Shown: positions 1-7,884, numbered from the stretch's first letter. The stretch is 64,000 bases of DNA from Micromonospora sonchi (GCF_014646235.1 NZ_BMNB01000012.1:62001-126000), one strand, 5' to 3'. Numbers and translations are program-made. The notes: generated by a model not told the origin, from the letters alone.

Positions 1-661
1 GGCACCGGCGCCGACCCGCAGCAAGCCACCCAAGCCACCCAAGCCGCCCCTGCGGCCGCTGCCCGCCAAACTGCCGGCCGGCCTGGTCCGCACCACCGGG
101 GTGCCGGAGGCGGCCCTCACCTTCGACGACGGCCCGGACCCGGTCTGGACGCCCAAGGTGCTGGACCGTTTGAAGAAGGCCAAGGTCACCGCCACCTTCT
201 GCGTGGTGGGTACGCAGGTCCGCAAGCACCCTGAACTGGTCCGCCGGATCGTCCGGGAGGGGCACCAGCTCTGCAATCACAGCTGGCGTCACGACCTCGA
301 CCTGGCTCGGCGGCCGGTCGCCGAGATTCGGGCCGACCTGGTCCGCACGAACAAGGAGATCCGGCGGGCGGTACCCGACGCGGAGGTGCCGTTCTACCGG
401 CAACCCGGCGGCCGGTGGACCGCCGAGGTGGTCAAGGTCGCGCGGGAGCTCGGCATGCGGTCGCTGCACTGGACGGTCGACCCGAAGGACTGGGCCAAGC
501 CGACCGCCGCCACGATCAAGAAGCGGGTGAAACGCTCCGCCAGGCCCGGCGCCGTCGTGTTACTGCACGACGGCGGCGGCGACCGAGCCGCCACCCTCGC
601 CGCCTGTAACGGGGTGATCGCTGCCCTCAAACGCGACCACGGCATCGCCGCCCTCCGCTGA
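1..661 (+). CDS. Polysaccharide deacetylase family protein (5' end outside window)
   Basis: The frame is open from base 2, so the start lies upstream. The first ~25 visible codons form a Pro/Lys linker (SKPPKPPKPP), followed by a NodB-homology domain. Seen motifs: TFDDGPDP (motif 1, metal Asp), the H-S-x3-H metal motif in CNHSWRHD (motif 2), RQPGGRW (motif 3), the HWTVDPKDW strand and LLHDGGG (motif 5). All residues needed for a metal-dependent carbohydrate esterase 4 fold are present, so it should be active, removing N-acetyl groups from peptidoglycan or other GlcNAc polymers outside the membrane. An N-terminal signal or anchor would be expected in the missing part. The internal GTG at 101 falls inside the domain and is not a credible start. 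Confidence 0.9.
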   Translation, partial: APAPTRSKPPKPPKPPLRPLPAKLPAGLVRTTGVPEAALTFDDGPDPVWTPKVLDRLKKAKVTATFCVVGTQVRKHPELVRRIVREGHQLCNHSWRHDLDLARRPVAEIRADLVRTNKEIRRAVPDAEVPFYRQPGGRWTAEVVKVARELGMRSLHWTVDPKDWAKPTAATIKKRVKRSARPGAVVLLHDGGGDRAATLAACNGVIAALKRDHGIAALR

Positions 662-815
662 CACCCTCCTGACCTGCGGTTATTCGAGCCGTTGTGGCTA
701 CGGCCATACCGGTTTGGTCGTCAGGTGGGGCATCACGTATGCTTTCCAAGCCTCCGGCGGGGCCGGATGGGAGCAAGTCCGCACAACGTTGCGAGTGTGC
801 AATGATGGCGGGGCC

Positions 816-888
816 GCCCTCATCGTCTAGCGGCCCAGGACGCCGCCCTTTCAAGGCGGTAGCACGGGTTCGAATCCCGTTGGGGGCA
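816..888 (+). tRNA. tRNA-Glu (UUC)
   Basis: A cloverleaf can be drawn: acceptor GCCCTCA pairs with TGGGGGC (one G-U), the anticodon stem CCGCC/GGCGG carries loop CTTTCAA with anticodon TTC, and the T arm is ACGGG-TTCGAAT-CCCGT. Discriminator base is A; CCA is not encoded. It is the first of three clustered tRNA genes. Confidence 0.95.
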
Positions 889-921
889 CGGTCCGACTTC
901 GGTCGGATGCAACAACAGCTA

Positions 922-995
922 GGTCCTGTGGAGCAGTCGGAGTGCTCGCCGCCCTGTCAAGGCGGAGGTCGCGGGTTCAAGTCCCGTCAGGACCG
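922..995 (+). tRNA. tRNA-Asp (GUC)
   Basis: Acceptor GGTCCTG pairs perfectly with CAGGACC; anticodon stem CCGCC/GGCGG with loop CTGTCAA gives anticodon GTC; the T arm is GCGGG-TTCAAGT-CCCGT. Discriminator G, no encoded CCA. It lies 33 bases after tRNA-Glu, probably co-transcribed. Confidence 0.95.
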
Positions 996-1097
996 CAAGC
1001 GCCGACGCCGCGCACCATGCGCGGCGTTCCGCGTTTCGGGGAGTGTGACCCACACGGCGGCCATCCCGTCGTCCGGGTAGCATGAACCGAGCAACAC

Positions 1098-1171
1098 GGC
1101 CAGGTAGCTCAGTTGGCACGAGCGTCCGACTGAAAATCGGAAGGTCGGCGGTTCGACCCCGCCCCTGGCCA
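1098..1171 (+). tRNA. tRNA-Phe (GAA)
   Basis: Acceptor GGCCAGG pairs with CCTGGCC; anticodon stem TCCGA/TCGGA with loop CTGAAAA gives anticodon GAA; T stem GGCGG/CCGCC. Discriminator A, no CCA. Last tRNA of the cluster and followed by a clear terminator. Confidence 0.95.
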
Positions 1172-1196
1172 CCTAGCCTTTCGCCGGGCTACAGCA

Positions 1197-1229
1197 ACGC
1201 CGACCAGCGGAGACGCCGGTTGGCGTTTT
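1197..1229 (+). terminator. Terminator of the tRNA cluster
   Basis: ACGCCGACC pairs with GGTTGGCGT (one G-U) around a 12-base loop and is followed directly by TTTT and a T-rich stretch, unusual for this GC-rich DNA. It fits as the intrinsic terminator of the Glu-Asp-Phe tRNA transcript. Confidence 0.75.
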
Positions 1230-1413
1230 GCTTTCCAGACCCGTCTCGTCATGCCAGCCTCTTCGCGACGGTGATGCTGCGGGTGTTGGCAGGCACTACC
1301 CGCCAACCCCGCGCGCCAGCAAGGGTGGACGCCCGTGTACAGGCATGGTTGGTACGGCCGTGCGACATACCACATCCTCCGGCACAGTTGTCGGCCCCGG
1401 CCTTTCGAGCGCC

Positions 1414-1860
1414 TCAGCCGGTCTGGCTCGGTTGGGCCGGTGACGAAACAGGCAGCGGCTCCTCGACACTTACCTCGCCCGCGCTGTTTGTGAACAACAA
1501 CCACCCGAGAACTCCGGCGATGCAGCACGCGACCAGGACTGCACCCAGCACCGCCAAGACCGCGATCCATACCCGGGAGCTGGATCGACGTTGCGGAACA
1601 TGGCTGTTCGTCGCGGGCATCGATGCGGGCTGTGACGGCTCGTCCTGTCTGGCCTCGGCGGCGATGCTCGCTGGGTCACCGAGTCGGTCGAGGATCGTCC
1701 GGACACCGGCCTCGGTCTCCGGATCCAGCTCCGCCCGGGCCGTCGTAATGTGCTCGCGCAGGTCGGCCAGCAGGTCCTCTCGACGCTGCGGGGACAGATC
1801 CGCGCCGGCCTGGGCGACTGCCCCGAGGTAGCTGTCGACGAGGGAGTCGATCGAAGTCAT
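1414..1860 (-). CDS. HAAS/DUF1700-type membrane protein
   Basis: 148 residues from ATG at 1860. The N-terminal ~65 residues (LVDSYLGAVAQAGADLSP, then an LGDPASIAAEA segment) match the helical HAAS/DUF1700 type that accompanies PadR regulators. A linker follows, then one membrane segment (about 105-128, WIAVLAVLGAVLVACC...) and a short acidic, Pro/Ser-rich end. It begins 11 bases after the padR stop on the same strand, so the two form one operon; in known pairs this protein is the PadR partner or target. Its biochemical role is not established. Confidence 0.75.
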   Translation of the reverse strand: MTSIDSLVDSYLGAVAQAGADLSPQRREDLLADLREHITTARAELDPETEAGVRTILDRLGDPASIAAEARQDEPSQPASMPATNSHVPQRRSSSRVWIAVLAVLGAVLVACCIAGVLGWLLFTNSAGEVSVEEPLPVSSPAQPSQTG

Positions 1861-1871
1861 TGATACTCCAT

Positions 1872-2225
1872 CTAGGATCGGCGATCCGTTCCGACGACGC
1901 GGTCGACAGCGTCGCGGAAGGTCGTCCATTCGGATCGGAAGTGATCGAGCGCGGTTGCGCCCTCGGGGGTGAGCGAGTAGTAGCGGCGCGGCGGCCCGGC
2001 TGGGGATTCCCGCCAGGACGTGGTGACCCAGCCGACCCGGCGCAGCCGGGACAGCAGGGGATAGAGCGTGCCCTCGCTGGTCGTCAGCGCGATCTCGGCA
2101 CCGAGTTCGCGCACCAGCTCCACGCCGTAGCGCTCGCCGTCGCTGAGCAGCGCCAGGACGCAGAACTCCAGCGTCCCCCGGCGCAGGGCAGTGGCAAGTC
2201 CGGCCTGATGTTCCACGCGACACAT
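1872..2225 (-). CDS. PadR family transcriptional regulator
   Basis: 117 residues. The winged-helix core is clear: GTLEFCVLALLSDGERYGVELVREL (helices 1-2, broken here only for description), then TTSEGTLYPLLSRLRRVGWV (recognition helix) and the wing PPRRYYSLTPEG. Length fits the short PadR-s2 class, which binds DNA as a dimer and usually autorepresses its own operon. ATG at 2225 sits two bases from a near-perfect 21-base inverted repeat, a likely operator. The HAAS gene follows in the same transcript. The inducing signal cannot be told from the sequence. Confidence 0.88.
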   Translation of the reverse strand: MCRVEHQAGLATALRRGTLEFCVLALLSDGERYGVELVRELGAEIALTTSEGTLYPLLSRLRRVGWVTTSWRESPAGPPRRYYSLTPEGATALDHFRSEWTTFRDAVDRVVGTDRRS

Positions 2226-2226
2226 A

Positions 2227-2247
2227 GTACCTTGCGGCGCAAGGAAC
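2227..2247. promoter_or_regulatory. Inverted repeat, likely PadR operator
   Basis: GTACCTTGCG and CGCAAGGAAC flank a central G; the arms match at 9 of 10 positions. The site abuts the padR ATG on the minus strand, so bound repressor would cover the transcription start or leader. Assignment to PadR is inference from position. Confidence 0.5.
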
Positions 2248-2323
2248 CTGTCACGACCACCATGGCCGGACGCCGGCGGGCTGAGCGGGCTTCACGAGAG
2301 CTGCGCATCCGGGCATCAGCCGG

Positions 2324-2338
2324 TATGGTCCGGGCCTA
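2324..2338 (+). promoter_or_regulatory. Leaderless promoter of the SRPBCC gene
   Basis: The -10 hexamer TATGGT (2324-2329) lies eight bases before ATG 2338, the spacing expected when transcription starts at the initiation codon. No Shine-Dalgarno precedes this ATG, supporting a leaderless message. Confidence 0.45.
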
Positions 2339-2844
2339 TGGGACACGGGATGGCCGATGCGACCGACATCAGGCAGGCCCACGACCGGTTCGCGCTTCGC
2401 AGCACCCTGCTGGTTCCCACCTCCGCCGAACGGGCCTACTCGGCGTTCACCGGAAAGCTTGCCGACTGGTGGGTTACGGAATACACCTGGTCCGGGCCCG
2501 GCGTGCTGGCCGAGCTGGGGATGCAGCCCCGGGCCGGCGGCATGCTCTACGAGATCGGCCCCTACGGGTTCCGCAACGACTGGGGTCGCGTACTCACCTG
2601 GGACCCGCCCCGCCGCCTGGTCTTCACCTGGCAGATCGGTGCGGACCGCGCGCCGGTGCCCGACCCGGCGCGGGCCAGCGAGGTCGAGGTGCTCTTCACT
2701 CCCGAAGGTGCCAGCACCCTGGTCGAAGTCACGCATCGGCACTTCGACCGGCATGGCGAGGCTGCGGAGGGCTACCGGGAGGCGTTGACCGCAGGCTGGC
2801 ACGAGCTCTTGTCCCGCTTCGCCGCCATCGTGGCCGACGACTGA
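2338..2844 (+). CDS. SRPBCC (AHSA1-like) domain protein
   Basis: 168 residues forming one START/Bet v1-like domain: the N-terminal STLLVPTSAERAYSAFT helix-strand, LADWWVTEY, PRAGGMLYEIG, WDPPRRLVFTWQIG, VEVLFTPEGASTLVEVTHR and the C-terminal GWHELLSRFAAIV helix are all typical of the AHSA1 group. Such proteins bind hydrophobic ligands or act in small-molecule handling; no ligand is indicated. ATG 2338 is chosen because of a -10 box eight bases upstream; ATG 2350 is the alternative. The gene is divergent from padR and converges with the next gene. Confidence 0.8.
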   Translation: MGHGMADATDIRQAHDRFALRSTLLVPTSAERAYSAFTGKLADWWVTEYTWSGPGVLAELGMQPRAGGMLYEIGPYGFRNDWGRVLTWDPPRRLVFTWQIGADRAPVPDPARASEVEVLFTPEGASTLVEVTHRHFDRHGEAAEGYREALTAGWHELLSRFAAIVADD

Positions 2845-2887
2845 CGTGAGGTCGCCGAGAGCCGGCGCTGGTCACACCGGGCGATGG

Positions 2888-3277
2888 TCAGCCGATCCGG
2901 TGGCGGAGCGTGGCCACGGTCGAACCGGCGAGGGTGAGCAGGCACTCCGGCAGCAGCCCGTCGGCCGCCGCCGCGCCGAACAGCGCCTCGGCCGTGTCGA
3001 GGTCGGAGTTGGCGTACGCGCTGACGAAGCGGGCCACCCACCGGGCGTCGTACCCGGCCTGGTCAATTCCGGGAAAGTCGAGCGCGCAGGCGCCCGGCGG
3101 AACCGGATCGCCGACCATCGTCGCGGCCAGACACCACGCCACGTCGTACACCCCGGCAAGACCGGCCCGGTCGACCACCGCATCGAAGGTCCCCGCCACG
3201 GCCTCGGAATCCCCGTCGAGCGCCGAGCGGAGGATGGCGGCGGCGTCGTCGTGCGTCTGCTGTGGCGAGTCGGTCAC
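2888..3277 (-). CDS. Conserved hypothetical protein
   Basis: 129 residues if translation starts at GTG 3277 (VTDSPQQTHDD...). The frame stays open upstream to 3445, but that would overlap the promoter and start of the divergent lipoprotein and read through low-quality coding sequence. The protein is helical, with DAAAILRSALDGD and ARFVSAYANSDLDTAEALFGAAA resembling small alpha-solenoid repeats; no signal peptide or membrane segment. I do not recognise the family. No convincing ribosome site marks the start, so the N-terminus is uncertain. Confidence 0.55.
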   Translation of the reverse strand: MTDSPQQTHDDAAAILRSALDGDSEAVAGTFDAVVDRAGLAGVYDVAWCLAATMVGDPVPPGACALDFPGIDQAGYDARWVARFVSAYANSDLDTAEALFGAAAADGLLPECLLTLAGSTVATLRHRIG

Positions 3278-3432
3278 CCACAGCACGGTAGGGGTCTCGG
3301 TCAAGAACCGAGCTGTGACCACTCTCCGTATGTGTCGGGAGGTGACCTGCGGATAGGCGGGCCGCCATCGTCCCACTGACCGGCCCGGCGCGTTAATCTG
3401 CGCAACGGACCTTCGCCGGAGGAAGGACGACG

Positions 3433-4779
3433 ATGCACATGTCACGCCGCCCGCGGACGGCTGTTCTGGCCGGCTGCGCAGTGCTCCTGCTGGCCACCAG
3501 CGCCTGCGGAGACGACCAGCCCGAGGAGGTGGCCACCCACCAGGTGCGCCTCTACGGCACCGACGGCAACATGTCCAACTCGTATCCTGAGGAGCTGGGA
3601 GACCGCGCCAACCTGGTGGACGGTATGAAGGGCACCACGCCCTTCACACCGCTGTCGGAGGACTTCAAGAAGCGGCTACTCTCCGTGGATCCGAAGCTGG
3701 ACGGCTTCCTCTACGCCGCGGAGGCGTACGACGCGGTGGTGATCAGCGCCCTCGCGGCGGAGGTGGTCGGCACCACCGAGCCGGCGGCCATCGCGAAGCA
3801 GATCATCGGCGTCACCAACAAGGGGACCCGCTGCGGCAGCCCGGCCGAGTGCCTGCGGCTGGCCCGCGACGGTGCGGACATCGAGTACCGCGGCATCGCG
3901 ATCACCCGGGCGGGTTTCACCGACGCCGGCGAGCCGGCCACCGCCAGCTACGCGACTCTGCACTTCGACGGAGAGCGGCTCAACGACGTCAAGGCGGAGT
4001 TCGTCGGCGCCGGTGACGAGTCGGCGGCGAGCACCAAGTCGCCGCCGAAGGTGGACCGCTCGACCAGTGGTGGCGACGGGCCACTCGTCCTCGGCGGGCT
4101 GCTGCCCAGGACGGGCGACCTGGCGCTGGCCTACCCGCCGATGGCCGCCGGAACGGCGCTGGCGATCAAGGATCTCAACGACGCCGGTGGGGTGCTCGGC
4201 AAAGACGTGGTCTGGTTCGACGGCGACGACGGCACCAACCCCACGGTCGCCAAGGCGACTGTGGCCCGCCACCTCGACGAAGGGGTACAGGTGATCATCG
4301 GTGCCGGCGGCTCCGGGATCACCGCCGCCGTGCTGGAGGACGTGGTCAAGGAAGGACGAATCCTGTTCTCCCCGTCGAACACCGCGGCGAGCCTGACCAG
4401 CGTGGACGACCGGGGCCTCTACTTCCGCACCGCACCGCCGGACAGCCTCCAGGGCCGGGCGCTGGCCGACGTCATCCTTCGGGACGGGCCGCACAAGATC
4501 GCGATCGTGGCCCGTGAGGACTCCTACGGCGAGGGCCTGCAGGACGTCGTCCGATCCGAGTTGGAGCGGGCCGGTTTCGGTGGCGAGAGGGTGCAGTTGC
4601 TCAGCTACGAGCCCGGAGAGGGCGCCGCGGCCCCGCCGATCGACTTCAGCGACGGTGCCAGGCAGATCAAGGAGTTCGGCGCGGACGCCGTTCTGATCAT
4701 CGGCTTCGGCGAGTCCGCCGCGGTGGTCCGGGCGCTCGCGGACGCCGACGTACCGCTGGCGGCACTGGCCCGGCGCTGA
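3433..4779 (+). CDS. Domain-permuted LivJ-type solute-binding lipoprotein
   Basis: 448 residues after a GGAGGAAGG ribosome site. A signal peptide ends in ATSAC with lipobox Cys25, so the protein is a lipoprotein outside the membrane. It belongs to the periplasmic branched-chain amino-acid/amide binding family, but the two halves are in reverse order. Residues ~37-190 (VRLYGTDGNMSNSYP, LVDGMKGTTPF, GFLYAAEAYDAVVISALA, IEYRGIAITR) are what normally follows the hinge, the C-terminal lobe. A Ser/Lys/Pro linker (~195-212) follows, then the start of a normal domain (LVLGGLLPRTGDLALAYPPM, IIGAGGSGITAAVLE, LFSPSNTAASL, IAIVAREDSYGEG, VLIIGFGESAAVVRALAD), ending at ALARR. No permease or ATPase genes are adjacent. 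Confidence 0.85.
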   Translation: MHMSRRPRTAVLAGCAVLLLATSACGDDQPEEVATHQVRLYGTDGNMSNSYPEELGDRANLVDGMKGTTPFTPLSEDFKKRLLSVDPKLDGFLYAAEAYDAVVISALAAEVVGTTEPAAIAKQIIGVTNKGTRCGSPAECLRLARDGADIEYRGIAITRAGFTDAGEPATASYATLHFDGERLNDVKAEFVGAGDESAASTKSPPKVDRSTSGGDGPLVLGGLLPRTGDLALAYPPMAAGTALAIKDLNDAGGVLGKDVVWFDGDDGTNPTVAKATVARHLDEGVQVIIGAGGSGITAAVLEDVVKEGRILFSPSNTAASLTSVDDRGLYFRTAPPDSLQGRALADVILRDGPHKIAIVAREDSYGEGLQDVVRSELERAGFGGERVQLLSYEPGEGAAAPPIDFSDGARQIKEFGADAVLIIGFGESAAVVRALADADVPLAALARR

Positions 4780-4798
4780 CCCGCAGCCCGCTGACAGC

Positions 4799-4832
4799 AC
4801 GACGGCCGCACCGGATCCGGTGCGGCCGTCGT
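4799..4832. terminator. Perfect 34-base palindrome between convergent genes
   Basis: ACGACGGCCGCACCGGA is followed immediately by its exact reverse complement, centred on GGATCC. It lies 20 bases after the lipoprotein stop and 14 before the stop of the converging enoyl-CoA hydratase, so it probably terminates both. No T-tract follows, common in actinobacteria. Confidence 0.75.
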
Positions 4833-4846
4833 GGTCTCCGGCCATC

Positions 4847-5593
4847 TCAGCGCCCGCGCCGCCGGTCCAGGAACTCCGTCATCCGGCGACGCTTCTCCTC
4901 GTCCTCGAAGAGCACCGCCTGGCTGACCAGATCCAGTTGCGGATGAGCGGCGGGCGGGGCGTCGACGGCGAGCTTGGTCAACCGCACCGCCAGCGGCGAG
5001 CCCTCGGCCATCTCGTCGATCAGCTCGTGGGCCGCCGGTAGCAGCGCCTCCGGTGCCGGCACCACCCTGTTCACCAGACCGATCCGCAGCGCCTCCGCGG
5101 CGTCCATCCGCCGCCCGGTGAACAGCAGTTCCTTGGCCCGGGCCTCGCCGATCAGCGCCGGCAACCGGTGGGTCGCACCGGCACCGGCCAGGATGCCCAG
5201 CCGCACCTCGGGCTGCCCGAAGACCGCGCGCTCGGTGCACACCCGCAGATCACAGGCGTACGCCAGCTCGGCCCCGCCGCCCAGCGCCGGTCCGTCGACG
5301 GCCGCCACGGTCGGCATCGGCAGGGCCCGGATCCGGGCGAAGGCGGCCGCGTTGATCGCGGCGAGCGCGTCCAGCCGTCCCCGCTCGCGCAACTGGCCGA
5401 TGTCGGCCCCACCGGCGAAGATCCCATCGGTTCCCCCGGTCAGCAGCAGCAACCGGGGGCGGGCCTCCAACTCGGCGCAGACCTCGTGCAGCGCGGCGAC
5501 GAGGTCGGCGTCGATGGCGTTGCGCTTCTCCGGTCGGTCCAGGGTGACCACCAGCCGGTCCGGGCGTTCCTCGACCCGCAGGCCCCCGCTCAT
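4847..5593 (-). CDS. Enoyl-CoA hydratase/isomerase family protein
   Basis: 248 residues, ATG 5593 overlapping the stop of the upstream dehydrogenase (ATGA). Crotonase-fold features: RPEKRNAID near residue 22, first oxyanion-hole segment FAGGADIGQL, second GPALGGGAELAYACDLR, and QPEVRLGILAGAGATHRLP with the catalytic Glu region. It should hydrate 2-enoyl-CoA to 3-hydroxyacyl-CoA in the cytoplasm. The four-base overlap with a 3-hydroxyacyl-CoA dehydrogenase means the two consecutive beta-oxidation steps are translated together. Substrate chain length cannot be told; isomerase or other crotonase activity is possible. Confidence 0.9.
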   Translation of the reverse strand: MSGGLRVEERPDRLVVTLDRPEKRNAIDADLVAALHEVCAELEARPRLLLLTGGTDGIFAGGADIGQLRERGRLDALAAINAAAFARIRALPMPTVAAVDGPALGGGAELAYACDLRVCTERAVFGQPEVRLGILAGAGATHRLPALIGEARAKELLFTGRRMDAAEALRIGLVNRVVPAPEALLPAAHELIDEMAEGSPLAVRLTKLAVDAPPAAHPQLDLVSQAVLFEDEEKRRRMTEFLDRRRGR

Positions 5594-6483
5594 CGGGCCG
5601 CCTCCGGCCCGGGCAGCTCGGTGCCGCCGGCACGGACACCGTCGGCCCAGTGGTAGAAGCCCTGGCCGGACTTCTTGCCCAGCCGGCCCGCGGCGACCAT
5701 CTCCACCAGCAGCGGCGGCGGGGCGAACCGGTCCCCGTACGCGGCCTGGAGCGTACGGGCGATGTCGAGGCGCACGTCCAGTCCGACCAGATCGGTCAGC
5801 TCCAGCGGCCCGACCGGGTATCGGTAGCCGAGCACCATCGCCTTGTCGATGTCGGCCGGGCTGGCCACCCCGTCGGCGACCATCCGGATCGCCTCCAACC
5901 CGAGGGTCACCCCGAGTCGCGACGTGGCGAAGCCGGGCATGTCGCGTACCACGACGGGGTCCTTGCCCAGCCGGCGGGCGAGCGTGACGGCCGCGTCGGT
6001 GGTCTCGCCGGCGGTGGCCGGGCCGACCACGACCTCCAGCAGCGCCATGGCCCAGACCGGGTTGAAGAAGTGCAGCCCGCAGAAGCGCTCCGGCCGCGTC
6101 AACCCTTCGGCGAGGTCGGCGATCGGGATGCTGGAGGTGTTGCTCCCGAGCAACGCCGGCCGCAGCGTCTCCGCCTCGGCCAGCACCGCCCGCTTCAGGT
6201 CCAGCCGTTCCGGCACGGCCTCCACGATCACGTCCGGTGCCTGCGTCACCTCGGCGAGCCCGGCCCGTAGGGCGACGCGCTTCCGGTCGGCCGTGGCCTG
6301 CTCGGCGCTCAGCCTGCCACGATGCACGGCCCGGTCCCACAGCTGCGCGAGCCGCTCCATGGCCGCGTCGCCGCGCGCCCGGTCCACCTCGACCAGTTCC
6401 ACCAGGTGGCCTGCGTTAGCTGCCACGTACGCGATACCGAGACCCATCGTGCCGGCCCCGACCACGACGAACCGCTCAGTCAT
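5590..6483 (-). CDS. 3-hydroxyacyl-CoA dehydrogenase
   Basis: 297 residues, the size of the stand-alone monofunctional enzyme (FadB2/Hbd type). The N-terminus has the NAD-binding motif GAGTMGLGIAYVAANAGH with an acidic residue ending strand 2 (VELVEVD). NTSSIPI and CGLHFFNPV carry the catalytic Ser/His region; RDMPGFATSRLG and the C-terminal GKKSGQGFYHW close the second domain. It oxidises 3-hydroxyacyl-CoA to 3-ketoacyl-CoA with NAD+. It is upstream of, and overlaps by four bases, the enoyl-CoA hydratase, so they form an operon for short- or medium-chain acyl-CoA breakdown or PHB-type metabolism. Confidence 0.92.
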   Translation of the reverse strand: MTERFVVVGAGTMGLGIAYVAANAGHLVELVEVDRARGDAAMERLAQLWDRAVHRGRLSAEQATADRKRVALRAGLAEVTQAPDVIVEAVPERLDLKRAVLAEAETLRPALLGSNTSSIPIADLAEGLTRPERFCGLHFFNPVWAMALLEVVVGPATAGETTDAAVTLARRLGKDPVVVRDMPGFATSRLGVTLGLEAIRMVADGVASPADIDKAMVLGYRYPVGPLELTDLVGLDVRLDIARTLQAAYGDRFAPPPLLVEMVAAGRLGKKSGQGFYHWADGVRAGGTELPGPEAAR

Positions 6484-6676
6484 GGCGCCACCACCGCTCG
6501 GTGACGATTTCCGGCTCGCTGACGTCGCCGGCGCGCGGGATCGCCGCCACGCCGGAGCCAGCCCGTACGCTCCGCTCAGTCATGGTGCGACCCTATGCAG
6601 CGCCGGCCACGGCCACATGCGTGGGGGCGGGCGGGGCCGGGTAATGATCGCCGACAACCGAGGGAAGGACGAGCAG

Positions 6677-6973
6677 ATGAGCCAGGCACCGGAGACCACC
6701 GGCGGAGCGGGCACCGAGGAGACCGTCGAGACGCGCGGCGACGAGCGTGTCGAGCTGCTACGTGCCGACACCAACAACGACGGCCGCACCGACGTGTGGG
6801 TGGTGGACACCGACGGCGACGGCAAGGCCGACCTGTTCCAGTTCGACACCGACGGCGACGGCAAGGTGGACGTCACGATGGTCGACCTCGACGAGGACGG
6901 CCAGCCCGACGAGATCGTCGACGGCGACGGCGGCCTTCCCCCGGAACAGCTCCCCCCCACCGTTCAGCTCTGA
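6677..6973 (+). CDS. Small acidic DxDGDG calcium-binding-repeat protein
   Basis: 98 residues from ATG 6677, preceded by GAGGGAAGGA. After an acidic N-terminal ~30 residues there are four spaced acidic loops: DTNNDGRTD, DTDGDGKAD, DTDGDGKVD and DLDEDGQPD, repeating every ~13-14 residues with V/F-x-x-D spacers. These match the dockerin/thrombospondin type-3 calcium loop D-x-D-x-D-G-x-x-D. There is no signal peptide or membrane segment, so the protein appears cytoplasmic, unusual for such repeats. It ends three bases before a dispersed repeat. A calcium buffer or sensor role is inference. Confidence 0.75.
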   Translation: MSQAPETTGGAGTEETVETRGDERVELLRADTNNDGRTDVWVVDTDGDGKADLFQFDTDGDGKVDVTMVDLDEDGQPDEIVDGDGGLPPEQLPPTVQL

Positions 6974-6976
6974 GAT

Positions 6977-7031
6977 GTAAGGAGGGGCCCCTTGTTAACG
7001 CCTCCGGTATAGCAAGGGGCCCCTTTTAACG
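6977..7031. repeat. GGGGCCCC dispersed repeat, copy 1
   Basis: Two half-units, each a GGGGCCCC core next to GTTAA, separated by a short GCCTCCGGTATAG spacer. In reverse complement it matches the copies at 38074 and 44325 closely. It lies between convergent genes, starting just after the stop of the calcium-loop gene; each core can form a hairpin and could terminate transcription. Confidence 0.8.
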
Positions 7032-7050
7032 TCTGCCGGCGTGTGGCGGG

Positions 7051-7839
7051 TCAGGCGGACAGCCGGAGCGTGGCGAGGTAGTACGGGGCGTCCCGGTCGT
7101 CCACCTCAGCCAGTCGCCACTCGGAGCCGCTGACCAGTTCGGCCAGTTCGTCCGGCGAGCAGACCAGGTAGTCGAACCACGGCGTACCCAGTTCGCGGTA
7201 GCGCAGCCGCAGTCGCAGCTGGCCGCCGAGGCGGCCCCGCCGGCGGTTGTCCTCGTGGTAACCGGTGTGTACGGGGTCGCGCGTACCGTACGGATCGGTG
7301 CCCTGCGCGATCACCTGTGCGCCGGGGCGGGCCATCGCGGCCAGGGCGGCGAGGAAGGCCGGCGCCCGTTCCCGGCCCTCGATCAGGCCGAGGTTGTTGC
7401 CGAGCAGCAGGAAGGTGTCGTACCGCCGCCCGCTCGCAGCGTGCGCGTCGACCGTGCCGTGCACGAGGTCGCGTACGCCCCGACGGCGGCACACCTGAAG
7501 CGCCCCGGGGGAGACGTCCAGCCCGGTGACCGGTACGCCGCGCGCCTGCAGCAGCAACGCGATCCGCCCGGCACCGACGCCGATGTCCAGCGTGTCACCG
7601 CGTACCCGGTCCACCGCCCGGTGGTCGTGCGGTTGCCAGTCCTGCGGCCCGTCGAGATAGTGCGCGGCCGGCACGCCGTTGATCAACCCGTCGTCGCGCT
7701 CGATGACCTCGATGACCGGGCGGGGCAGCCGCCCGCCGGCCAGTGGCCGGGGACCGACCCCGGTGGCCACGGCCAACGCGTCGCGCAGCAGTTCCCCGTA
7801 GGCGTCACCGATCCGTGGTTCTCCCGTCACACTCGCCAC
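7051..7839 (-). CDS. Class I SAM-dependent methyltransferase
   Basis: 262 residues, GTG start at 7839. Motif I (LDIGVGAGRIALLLQARG, residues ~83-100) and the following acidic strand end (VTGLDVSPGAL) define a Rossmann SAM-binding site; YDTFLLLGNNLGLIEG fits motif IV, and PGAQVIAQGTDPY motif V. The N-terminal ~80 residues and the C-terminal strand region (DYLVCSPDELAELVSGSEW) would shape the substrate pocket. No substrate can be named. The gene is divergent from a PPOX-type gene with only 44 bases between starts. Confidence 0.82.
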   Translation of the reverse strand: MASVTGEPRIGDAYGELLRDALAVATGVGPRPLAGGRLPRPVIEVIERDDGLINGVPAAHYLDGPQDWQPHDHRAVDRVRGDTLDIGVGAGRIALLLQARGVPVTGLDVSPGALQVCRRRGVRDLVHGTVDAHAASGRRYDTFLLLGNNLGLIEGRERAPAFLAALAAMARPGAQVIAQGTDPYGTRDPVHTGYHEDNRRRGRLGGQLRLRLRYRELGTPWFDYLVCSPDELAELVSGSEWRLAEVDDRDAPYYLATLRLSA

Positions 7840-7871
7840 GCTATCTGGCTGCCCGTAAGCGATCGCGCCCG

Positions 7872-7884
7872 TATCCTGGGCGGG
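7872..7884 (+). promoter_or_regulatory. Leaderless promoter of the PPOX gene
   Basis: TATCCT at 7872-7877 is six bases before GTG 7884, so the message probably starts at the initiation codon. No ribosome site is present between them. Confidence 0.5.

Noticed and set aside
816..1229. tRNA-associated integration site
   Set aside because: tRNA genes are common targets, but no integrase, no tRNA 3' end duplication and no mobile genes are seen in the window.
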